Shown here in pieces: positions 1-6,029 of a DNA stretch of 16,612 nucleotides (position 1 is the first letter of the stretch; every line of letters starts with the position of its first letter). A program made the translations under genes and the position numbers. The notes below the pieces were generated by a model that was given only the letters and a program-made list of their open reading frames with translations, did not search any database and was not told where the DNA came from. The stretch comes from Actinomycetes bacterium (lineage in GTDB: Bacteria > Actinomycetota > Actinomycetes > Actinomycetales > Microbacteriaceae): positions 1-16,612 of the forward strand of contig JAEYZI010000015.1 in NCBI GenBank assembly GCA_023428065.1. Direction: 5' to 3'.

Positions 1-1
1 G

Positions 2-91
2 TCGTGGACCCGCATCACGATCGGTGCGCTGCTGCTCATCTTCGTCGTCGTGCAGCGGGTCATCGTGGCGCGTTCGACGCGGCGTCGGTGA
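2..91 (+). CDS. C-terminal end of a sugar ABC transporter permease (partial)
   Basis: Only the last 29 codons are present, and the gene begins outside the window. The readable frame gives a hydrophobic stretch (ITIGALLLIFVVVQRV) followed by a basic tail (ARSTRRR) and a TGA stop. A final membrane helix with a positive cytoplasmic tail is typical of RbsC/YtfT/YjfF-type sugar permeases. The ATPase gene starts 31 bp downstream on the same strand, so the two are probably one operon. The identification rests on this context and the helix-plus-tail pattern, since too little sequence remains for a family match. Confidence 0.6.
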   Translation, partial: SWTRITIGALLLIFVVVQRVIVARSTRRR

Positions 92-122
92 CGCGGGCCG
101 CCGGGTCCACCAAGATGTGACC

Positions 123-1643
123 ATGAGCGACGAGGCGCGGGAGCCGGTCGTCGAGGTGTCGCGGGCGACCGTGCGCTTCGGCCGCGAGACCGCGCTCGAC
201 GCCGTCGACTTCCGGCTGCTGCCCGGCGAGGTGCACTCGCTCATGGGCGAGAACGGCGCGGGCAAGTCGACGCTCATCAAGGCGCTCACGGGTGCGCTCC
301 CCCTCGACGCGGGCGTCATCAGCCTGGAGGGGCGCCAGGTGCGCTTCTCGACCCCGCACGACGCGCTCGCGGCGGGCATCTCGACGGTCTACCAGGAGAT
401 CGACCTCCTCCCGAACCTCACGGTCGCCGAGAACATCCGGCTCGGGCGCGAGCCGCGGCGGCTGGGCGTCATCGACTGGCGGCGGATGCGCGAGGAGGCG
501 CGCGAGGCGCTCGCCGACCTCGGCCTCGACATCGACCCGGCCTCGCTGCTCGGCACCCACTCGCTCGCCGTGCAGCAGCTCGTCGCGATTGCGCGCGCCA
601 TCCGCGCCGACGTCAAGGTGCTCGTACTCGACGAACCCACCTCGAGTCTTGACCTCGACGAGGTCGCCGAGCTCTTCCGCGTCATCCGGGAGCTCAAGCA
701 GCGAGGCGTCGCGATCCTCTTCGTCTCGCACTTCCTCGACCAGGTCTACGAGATCTGCGACCGCGTCACGGTGCTGCGCGGGGGGCGCCTCGTGGGCGAG
801 TACCTCACGCGGGAGCTCTTGCGCATCGACCTCGTGCAGAAGATGCTCGGCCGCGGATCGGGCGAGCTCGTCGCACGACAGCGCAGCGACCCGCCCACGG
901 GCGAGCTCACCTCGCCGTACCTGAGCGCGCGGGGCGTCGACGCGCCCGGCGTGAGGGACGTGGACGTCGACCTCGTCGAGGGCGAGGTGCTCGGCGTCGC
1001 CGGTCTGCTCGGCTCGGGCCGCACCGAGCTCGCACGCGCACTCACGGGAGTCGACGGGATCACCTCGGGCGTCATCCGCATCGCCGGCACGAGGGCGCAC
1101 CCCCACCAGCCGCGGCAGGCGATCTCGCTCGGCGTCGTCTACTCGTCCGAGAACCGACGCAGCGACGGCATCATCAGCGAGCTGTCGGTGCGCGAGAACA
1201 TCACGCTCGCGCTGCAGGCGCAGCGGGGCGTGCTGCACCGCATCCCCGCGTCGCGCGAGCGCGAGCTCGCGGCGAGCTGGATCGACGCGCTCGACATCCG
1301 CCCCGCCGACCCCGAGCGCGCGGCGGGGACCCTCTCGGGCGGTAACCAGCAGAAGGTGCTGCTCGCGCGACTGCTCGCGCTCGCGCCGCGCGCGCTCGTG
1401 CTCGACGAGCCGACCCGCGGGATCGACGTGGGGGCGAAGGTCGAGATCCAGAACCTCGTCACCGAGCTCGCCGACAACGGCCTCTCGGTCATGTTCATCT
1501 CCGCCGAGCTCGAGGAGGTGCTGCGCGTCTCCGACCGCGTGCTCGTGATGCGCGGCGGGGAGATCGTCTCGAGCCACTCGGCCGAGAGCCTCACGGTCGA
1601 CTCCCTGCTCGCGATGGTCGCCCGACCGGACGACGACGGGTGA
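123..1643 (+). CDS. Sugar ABC transporter ATP-binding protein, YtfR/RbsA type (two ATPase domains)
   Basis: This 506-aa cytoplasmic ATPase would energise import of a monosaccharide through the permease encoded upstream. Domain 1 has Walker A GENGAGKS (42-49), a Q-loop (VYQEIDLLPNLT, 89-100) and Walker B VLVLDEPT (166-173). Its signature is the non-canonical HSLAVQQ. Domain 2 has the degenerate Walker A GLLGSGRTE (294-302), signature LSGGNQQK (404-411) and Walker B ALVLDEPT. This canonical/degenerate pairing is normal for the RbsA/MglA class. The signature and the segment SHFLDQVYEICDRVTVLR resemble E. coli YtfR (galactofuranose importer) more than RbsA, as I recall those sequences. The substrate is not proven. 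I chose ATG 123 because residues before it are Arg/Ser-rich and overlap the permease; GTG 117 is possible. No strong ribosome binding site is visible. Confidence 0.93.
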   Translation: MSDEAREPVVEVSRATVRFGRETALDAVDFRLLPGEVHSLMGENGAGKSTLIKALTGALPLDAGVISLEGRQVRFSTPHDALAAGISTVYQEIDLLPNLTVAENIRLGREPRRLGVIDWRRMREEAREALADLGLDIDPASLLGTHSLAVQQLVAIARAIRADVKVLVLDEPTSSLDLDEVAELFRVIRELKQRGVAILFVSHFLDQVYEICDRVTVLRGGRLVGEYLTRELLRIDLVQKMLGRGSGELVARQRSDPPTGELTSPYLSARGVDAPGVRDVDVDLVEGEVLGVAGLLGSGRTELARALTGVDGITSGVIRIAGTRAHPHQPRQAISLGVVYSSENRRSDGIISELSVRENITLALQAQRGVLHRIPASRERELAASWIDALDIRPADPERAAGTLSGGNQQKVLLARLLALAPRALVLDEPTRGIDVGAKVEIQNLVTELADNGLSVMFISAELEEVLRVSDRVLVMRGGEIVSSHSAESLTVDSLLAMVARPDDDG

Positions 1644-1650
1644 GCGGCGC

Positions 1651-2691
1651 GTGAGCCAGGACGACAAGGGCGCACGGGCCGCCAACATCTTCGACGTGGC
1701 GCGGCTCGCGGGCGTCTCGCACCAGACGGTCTCGCGCGTGCTCAACGACCTGCCGAACGTGCGGCCCGCCACCCGCGCGCGCGTCGAGCAGGCCATCGCC
1801 CAACTGCGCTACAGCCCCTCCCCCGCGGCGCGCGCCCTCGTGACGCGACGCACCCGCACGATCGGGCTCGTCTCGCCGGGGGTCTCCGACTACGGTCCGA
1901 GCTCGATCGCGATGCACTTCAACTTCGCGGCACGCGCCGCCCGCTACAACGTCGAGGCGGTCAGCTCGCTCGACGACGACCCGGCCGCCGTCCGCCAGGT
2001 CGTCGAGTCGCTCCTGCGCCAGCGCGTTGACGCGATCGTGCTCATCGTCGTCGATGTCGCCGTGCTCGAGGTCGTGCGCGGACTCGACCTCGCGATCCCC
2101 GTCGTGGCGGTCGCGGCATCCCCCCGCCCGAGCCCGCTCATCGTGTCGATCGACCAGTACCGCGGCGCCCGTGCCGCCGTGCGGCACCTGGCCGAGCTCG
2201 GCCACACGCGCATCCTGCATCTCGGCGGTCCGCCGAGCAACCCGGATGCCATCGAGCGCGAGCGGGGATGGCGCGACGAGCTCGTCGCGCGCCGTCTCGA
2301 CATCGTCGACCCGCCGCACGGCGACTGGTCGGCCGAGAGCGGACACCGGCTCGGGCCCGCGCTCGGCGTGGAGGCGGGAGACGCGGTCTTCGTGGGCAAC
2401 GACCACATGGCGATCGGCCTCCTGTCCTCGCTGCGCGAGGGCGGCCTGCGGGTGCCGGAGGACGTGAGCGTCGTCGGCTTCGACGACGTGCCCGAGGCGG
2501 GCTACCTGTACCCGCCGCTCACGACGGTGCGCCAGGACTTCGCCGCGCTCGGCGGGCTCATCATGCAGAAGGTGCTGCTCGCGGTGGAGGACCCCGACAC
2601 CGTCACCGAGGACACGCCCCTGCCGACGAAGCTCGTGGTGCGCGACTCGACGCGCGAGGTGGGGGGCGGCCGCTCCGCCGCGCGCCGGTAG
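1651..2691 (+). CDS. LacI-family transcriptional regulator
   Basis: This 346-aa DNA-binding regulator starts at GTG, 7 bp after the ATPase stop, so it is almost certainly in the same operon. The N-terminal LacI helix-turn-helix is at residues 12-32 (NIFDVARLAGVSHQTVSRVLN, with the hinge helix near 50-65, SPSPAARAL). A periplasmic-binding-protein-like ligand domain follows from about residue 69 (RTIGLVSPG). It includes the typical late motifs VFVGNDHMAIGLL and VVGFDDVPEAGYLYPPLTTV. LacI members of this type usually repress a sugar operon until the sugar or a derivative binds. Here the likely target is the upstream ABC operon, whose promoter lies outside the window. The last 15 or so residues are basic and of no known role. 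Confidence 0.93.
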   Translation: MSQDDKGARAANIFDVARLAGVSHQTVSRVLNDLPNVRPATRARVEQAIAQLRYSPSPAARALVTRRTRTIGLVSPGVSDYGPSSIAMHFNFAARAARYNVEAVSSLDDDPAAVRQVVESLLRQRVDAIVLIVVDVAVLEVVRGLDLAIPVVAVAASPRPSPLIVSIDQYRGARAAVRHLAELGHTRILHLGGPPSNPDAIERERGWRDELVARRLDIVDPPHGDWSAESGHRLGPALGVEAGDAVFVGNDHMAIGLLSSLREGGLRVPEDVSVVGFDDVPEAGYLYPPLTTVRQDFAALGGLIMQKVLLAVEDPDTVTEDTPLPTKLVVRDSTREVGGGRSAARR

Positions 2692-2695
2692 AGCC

Positions 2696-3037
2696 TCAGC
2701 CCGCGGCGACGAGGGCCGCGCGGTCGGCGACGAGGATGACGGCGAAGAGGGCGACGAACGCGATCGCGAGCATGTCGATCGCGAGGAGCCCCAGGCGGAG
2801 CCGGCTGGGCGGCGTCGCGAAGCGCACGATGACCATGCAGGCGTAGAGCACCGCGACGACGACCGCAGCGGTGACCGGAACGCCGATGGGCGGCATCCGC
2901 AGCAACGCCATCGGTACGAGCACGCCGAGCGAGATGAGCGCGAGCAGCCCCCCGAGGATGAGCCACGAGCGCCCCTGCGAGGTCGTGAGCGCCGGCTGAT
3001 CCCGCATGCGCGTCGGATCGTCGGGAGGCTGCGCCAT
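2696..3037 (-). CDS. Small integral membrane protein, unknown function (3 helices)
   Basis: I do not recognise a named family. The product is 113 aa, with a polar N-terminus (MAQPPDDPTRMRDQPALTT) and three hydrophobic helices at about 24-46, 52-72 and 81-104. The start at 3037 is supported by a GGAGG motif 1 bp 5' of the ATG and a second GAGGAGG 12-18 bp upstream. The frame stays open upstream to 3169, but that stretch reads as a Met/Arg repeat from the GCATCC array and is probably not translated. The stop lies 4 bp from the stop of the convergent LacI gene, leaving no room for a separate terminator. The upstream neighbour on the same strand, the MFS gene, is 281 bp away across the repeat region. 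Confidence 0.7.
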   Translation of the reverse strand: MAQPPDDPTRMRDQPALTTSQGRSWLILGGLLALISLGVLVPMALLRMPPIGVPVTAAVVVAVLYACMVIVRFATPPSRLRLGLLAIDMLAIAFVALFAVILVADRAALVAAG

Positions 3038-3078
3038 GCCTCCAGATTGCCTCCTCGCGGCTGGACGGACGCCGGAAA

Positions 3079-3175
3079 TCCGCATCCGCCCCCGCGCCAT
3101 CCGCATCCGCGCCATCCGCATCCGCCCCGCCGCATCCGCCCCCTGCCCCCGAGCCCGCGCCATCCGCATCCGCCC
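3079..3175. repeat. GCATCC-rich short repeat array, 15-bp unit
   Basis: The 15-bp unit GCGCCATCCGCATCC occurs three times exactly: 3094-3108, 3109-3123 (in tandem) and 3157-3171. Degenerate copies that keep the GCATCC core lie at 3082 and 3132. That makes five GCATCC hexamers in 90 bp. The array lies just upstream of the small membrane protein, within its likely 5' untranslated region or promoter. The irregular spacing, with no unique spacers, argues against CRISPR. Confidence 0.8.
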
Positions 3176-3176
3176 A

Positions 3177-3267
3177 ACGTCGAAAATGCAGGAGAACTAT
3201 GCCCGGGAGCACTCTCCGCGCCCGTCGACGCGGGGGTCGGGCTCAGAAACTCCTGCATTTTCGACGT
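3177..3267. repeat. Perfect 18-bp inverted repeat around a 55-bp core
   Basis: The left arm is 3177-3194 (ACGTCGAAAATGCAGGAG) and the right arm is 3250-3267, its exact reverse complement. The arms are much richer in A/T than their surroundings. The 55-bp core is GC-rich and contains further short complementary segments (GCCC at 3201-3204 with GGGC at 3239-3242), so the whole element could fold as a long hairpin with internal loops. No U-tract follows on either strand, so it is not a standard rho-independent terminator. Flanks are GCATCC repeats on the left and GGATGC repeats on the right, which extends the mirror symmetry. It could be a REP/MITE-like intergenic element or a pair of protein-binding sites. 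Confidence 0.85.
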
Positions 3268-3274
3268 ACGACGT

Positions 3275-3341
3275 GGGGGAGGCGGGATGCGGGGGGGAGT
3301 GCGGGATGCGGGGGCGGGCTAGGCGGGGGTGGGGCGGCGGG
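3275..3341 (+). other. G-run tract with G-quadruplex potential
   Basis: The + strand carries nine runs of three to seven G in 67 bp. It includes a 14-bp direct repeat, GCGGGATGCGGGGG, at 3282-3295 and 3301-3314. The tract overlaps the last codons of the MFS gene, which is read from the other strand, so the G-rich strand is the transcription template. Folding into a quadruplex is a prediction from the runs only. Confidence 0.6.
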
Positions 3342-4575
3342 TCGCGCGTGCCACGAGGGTGACGAGCACGATGGCGACGAGAGCCGTCGCGGCGAGGGCG
3401 AGGCCGCCGTAGCCGAGCTGCGCGAGCACGAGCCCCGCCGCAGCGCCGCCGAGGGCGCCGGCCGAGGACATGAGCAGGTCGGAGCGACCCTGGATGCGGG
3501 CGCGCCCCACGACGTCGACCGACTCCGTGATGAGGGTCGACCCCGCGACGCTCGCGGCGCTCCAGCCGAGGCCGATCGTGAAGAGGCCCACGGCGACCCA
3601 CACCTCCGACTCGGAGGCCACGCCGAGCAGCAACAGCGCCGCGAGCAGCAGCACCTGCCCGATCGCGATCGTCACCTCCCGGCCGATGCGGTCGGCGAGC
3701 ACGCCCCACAGGGGCGAGAAGGCGAACATGCCGAGCACGTGGAGGCTGATCGTGAAGCCCACGAGCTCGAGCCCCGCGCCGTGGTTCACGAGGTGCACGG
3801 GCGTCATCGCCATGACCGCGACCATCGTCGCGTGGCTCAGCGAGGTCGCGATCATGCCCGTCGCGATGCCGCCGACGTCGGCCGTGCGGGATGCCGCCTC
3901 GGGCGACGCGGGATGCTCGAGTCCGATGCGCGTCGCGAGGCGCAGCGGGTCGGGGCGGAGCCCCACGACGTACACGAGGAACGCGGCGAGCTGCGCGGCG
4001 ATCGAGAAGAGGTAGGCGCCCGCGAGCGGGGGCAGCCCCACCGCCTGCCCCACGGCATCCCCCGGGCCGATGAGGTTCGGGCCGAGCACCGCCCCGACGG
4101 TCGTCGACCACACGACGACCGAGAGATCGCGGCCGCGCCGCCCGGGCTCGGAGAGGTCGGTCGCGGCGAACCGCGCCTGCAGGTTCACGGCCGTGCCCAC
4201 CCCGAGCAGCACGATGCCCGCGAGCAGCAGGATCGTCGAGCCGACGACCGCCGCGACGATGCCGATCACGGCACCCACGGCCGCGACGAGCGCACCCGTC
4301 GCGAGGGCGGGCGCCCGACCGCGACGCGTCGCGAGCGCGGCGAGGGGTACGGCGGCGAGCGCGGCGCCGATCGTCGACATCGTCGCCGCCATGCCGGAGA
4401 GGGTCTCGGAGCCGGAGACCTGCGTGATGAGGAGCGCGCCCGCCGAGAGCGTCGAGCCCATCCCCACACCAGCGAGCACCTGCCCCGCGATGATGGCCGC
4501 GCGGCTGCGGCGACGCACACGGGCGATCTCGACCTCGTCGAGAGCGGCGGGGTCCGTCGGCCGCCGCTCGCTCAC
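3319..4575 (-). CDS. MFS transporter (12 predicted helices)
   Basis: This 418-aa major facilitator superfamily membrane protein has about 12 hydrophobic helices in two groups of six, separated by a polar loop (PDPLRLATRIGLEHPASPEAASRT, written here only to mark the loop's extent). The clearest motif is GVLADRIGRE after helix 8, the motif-A-like loop of the family. It starts at GTG 4575 and overlaps the TGA of the FAH-family gene by 4 bp (GTGA), so translation is probably coupled. The frame is open further upstream to 4806, but that part overlaps the FAH gene and is Arg/His-rich. The substrate cannot be read from sequence. Coupling to an FAH-type enzyme suggests uptake or efflux of a related acid, which is inference. 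The C-terminal codons lie in the G-run tract. Confidence 0.9.
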   Translation of the reverse strand: MSERRPTDPAALDEVEIARVRRRSRAAIIAGQVLAGVGMGSTLSAGALLITQVSGSETLSGMAATMSTIGAALAAVPLAALATRRGRAPALATGALVAAVGAVIGIVAAVVGSTILLLAGIVLLGVGTAVNLQARFAATDLSEPGRRGRDLSVVVWSTTVGAVLGPNLIGPGDAVGQAVGLPPLAGAYLFSIAAQLAAFLVYVVGLRPDPLRLATRIGLEHPASPEAASRTADVGGIATGMIATSLSHATMVAVMAMTPVHLVNHGAGLELVGFTISLHVLGMFAFSPLWGVLADRIGREVTIAIGQVLLLAALLLLGVASESEVWVAVGLFTIGLGWSAASVAGSTLITESVDVVGRARIQGRSDLLMSSAGALGGAAAGLVLAQLGYGGLALAATALVAIVLVTLVARATRRPTPA

Positions 4576-5354
4576 GCGGAGCGCTCGTCGCGGGCGAGCG
4601 CGGGGTTGCTGAGCTTCCCGATGCCCTCGATCTCGATGTCGACGGTCTGGCCGTCGAGGAAGCCGCCGAGGCCCGAGGGCGTGCCCGTCATGATGATGTC
4701 GCCCGGCAGGAGCGTCCACACGTCGGAGATGTACTCGATGAGCTCCGGCAGCTTGTGCATCATGTCGCGCGTGTTGCCCTGGCGGCGCGGCTCGCCGTCG
4801 ACCCACGTGCGGATCTCGAGCCCGTCAGGGTCGAGCTCCGTCTCGATCCACGGGCCGATGGGGGCGAAGGTGTCGTAGCCCTTCGCGCGCGCCCACTGCC
4901 CGTCGGCGAACATCTGGTCGCGCGCCGACACGTCGTTGCCGATCGTGTAGCCGAAGACGTAGTCGGCCCAGTCCTCGGCGCGCACCTGCTTCGCGATGCG
5001 GCCGATGACGGCGACGAGCTCGCCCTCGTGGGTGATGCGCCCCTCGACGGGCGGGATGCGGATGGGGTCGCCCGGCCCGATGACGGCGGTGTTGGGCTTC
5101 AGGAAGATGAGCGGGTTGTCGGGAGCGTCGACGTTCGCCATGTCCTTGCGGTGCTCGGCGTAGTTGAGGCCCACGCACACGACCTTCGACCGCGGGATGA
5201 CCGGGGCGAGCAGGCGGGCGTCGGCGAGGGGCACGCGCTCCCCCGTCGGCTGGTACCCGGCGAACATGGGATCCCCGGCGAGCACGACGATCTCGTCGTC
5301 GTCGATGATGCCGTAGCGGGGGTCGCCTCCGGTACTGAAACGTGCGACTCTCAC
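4572..5354 (-). CDS. Fumarylacetoacetate hydrolase (FAH) family protein
   Basis: This 260-aa metal-dependent enzyme belongs to the family that includes fumarylpyruvate hydrolases, 2-hydroxyhepta-2,4-diene-1,7-dioate isomerases and oxaloacetate decarboxylases. The catalytic domain begins near residue 57 (KVVCVGLNYAEHRKDM). Metal-ligand motifs are visible: HEGELVAVIGR with E110 and E112, and NDVSARDQ with D141. Also typical are KGYDTFAPIGPW (159-169) and GDIIMTGTPSGLG near the C-terminus. Length is normal for the bacterial single-domain form. It starts at GTG 5354, giving MRVARFSTGG, a usual N-terminus for actinobacterial members. A GGAGG touches the start codon, too close for a normal ribosome binding site, while a -10-like TAGGCT sits 6 nt upstream, so the mRNA may be leaderless. 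The true substrate is unknown; fumarylacetoacetate itself is unlikely without other tyrosine-degradation genes. Confidence 0.92.
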   Translation of the reverse strand: MRVARFSTGGDPRYGIIDDDEIVVLAGDPMFAGYQPTGERVPLADARLLAPVIPRSKVVCVGLNYAEHRKDMANVDAPDNPLIFLKPNTAVIGPGDPIRIPPVEGRITHEGELVAVIGRIAKQVRAEDWADYVFGYTIGNDVSARDQMFADGQWARAKGYDTFAPIGPWIETELDPDGLEIRTWVDGEPRRQGNTRDMMHKLPELIEYISDVWTLLPGDIIMTGTPSGLGGFLDGQTVDIEIEGIGKLSNPALARDERSA

Positions 5355-5360
5355 CCTCCG

Positions 5361-5366
5361 AGCCTA
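5361..5366 (-). promoter_or_regulatory. -10 hexamer for the FAH-MFS transcript (leaderless)
   Basis: On the - strand TAGGCT fits the actinobacterial TANNNT -10 pattern and lies 6 nt upstream of the GTG at 5354. That spacing would place the transcript start at or next to the start codon. I see no convincing -35 box, which is common for such promoters. Confidence 0.5.
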
Positions 5367-5384
5367 GCCGCCCCCGGAGACCGC

Positions 5385-5390
5385 GATACT
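5385..5390 (+). promoter_or_regulatory. -10 hexamer for the alpha/beta hydrolase gene (leaderless)
   Basis: GATACT matches four of six positions of TATAAT and lies 6 nt upstream of the GTG at 5397. No ribosome binding site precedes that GTG. This makes a leaderless transcript likely. It sits back to back with the FAH promoter in a 42-bp gap. Confidence 0.5.
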
Positions 5391-5396
5391 TGACCC

Positions 5397-6023
5397 GTGA
5401 CGACGCTGCTCTGGACCGGCCCCGCCGCGAGCGATCGGGTGATCGTGCTCGCGCACGGCGCGGGCGCGCCGATGGACTCGCGGTGGATGGACGACATGGC
5501 CGCGCTGCTCGGCGACCGCGGCATCCGCGTCGCGCGTTTCGAGTTCGCCTACATGGCCGCCCGGCGCGACGGCGTGCGCCGCCCCAACCCGCGCGCCGAG
5601 GCCGTGCTCGACGAGTTCCGCGCCGTGATCGAGCAGCTGCGCGGCGAGACGGATGCCGTGCCCGTCATCGGCGGCAAGTCGTTCGGCGGCCGGGTCGCGT
5701 CGATGATCGCCGACGAGGAGTTCGCGGCGGCCCGCATCCGTGGCCTCGTGTGCCTGGGCTACCCCTTCCACCCGATGGGCAAGCCCGAGCAGCTGCGCAC
5801 GGCGCACCTCGCCGAGCTGCAGACGCCGACGCTCGTGTGCCAGGGCGAGCGCGACATCATGGGCTCGCGCGACGAGGTCGCAGGGTACGCGCTCTCCCCC
5901 GCGATCGAGTTCTCGTGGGCGCCCGACGGCGACCACGACCTCAAGCCCCGCAAGGCCTCCGGGCGCACGCTCGTCGGCAACCTCGCGGCCGCCGCGGACG
6001 CGATCGCCGCCCGCTGGAGCTGA
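5397..6023 (+). CDS. Alpha/beta hydrolase family protein (small, KANL3/Tex30-like type)
   Basis: This 208-aa soluble protein has an alpha/beta-hydrolase core without an obvious cap domain. The oxyanion-loop region is LAHGAGAPMDSRWM (18-31). The nucleophile elbow is GGKSFGGR with Ser95. The probable acid is D153 (QGERDIMGS) and the histidine is H180 (PDGDHDLKPRK), so the triad is complete. The compact layout and the HGAG...GGKSFGGR motifs match the uncharacterised bacterial group related to Tex30/KANL3 (COG3571-like), as I recall it. It probably hydrolyses an ester or thioester, but the substrate is unknown. It is divergent from the FAH gene and convergent with ilvE, only 6 bp apart at the stops. 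Confidence 0.85.
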   Translation: MTTLLWTGPAASDRVIVLAHGAGAPMDSRWMDDMAALLGDRGIRVARFEFAYMAARRDGVRRPNPRAEAVLDEFRAVIEQLRGETDAVPVIGGKSFGGRVASMIADEEFAAARIRGLVCLGYPFHPMGKPEQLRTAHLAELQTPTLVCQGERDIMGSRDEVAGYALSPAIEFSWAPDGDHDLKPRKASGRTLVGNLAAAADAIAARWS

Positions 6024-6029
6024 CCGCCG

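Noticed and set aside
24..122. N-terminal extension of the sugar ABC ATPase
   Set aside because: It overlaps the permease end and reads as Ser/Cys/Arg-rich sequence; the family N-terminus fits ATG 123.
3038..3169. 44-residue N-terminal extension of the 113-aa membrane protein
   Set aside because: It is a Met/Arg repeat created by the GCATCC array, and a good ribosome binding site precedes the internal ATG at 3037.
3079..3267. CRISPR-like array
   Set aside because: Repeats are only 15 bp, partly tandem, with no equal-length unique spacers and no cas genes.
3177..3267. Rho-independent terminator of the MFS gene
   Set aside because: The arms are 55 bp apart and no T-tract follows on the - strand, unlike the clear hairpin at 8660-8694.
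4576..4806. Upstream extension of the MFS transporter
   Set aside because: It lies entirely within the FAH gene and is Arg/His-rich; the GTGA overlap start is more natural.
3199..4878. 559-codon + strand frame over the MFS and FAH genes
   Set aside because: It is antisense to two conserved genes and His/Arg/Glu-rich with no recognisable motif.
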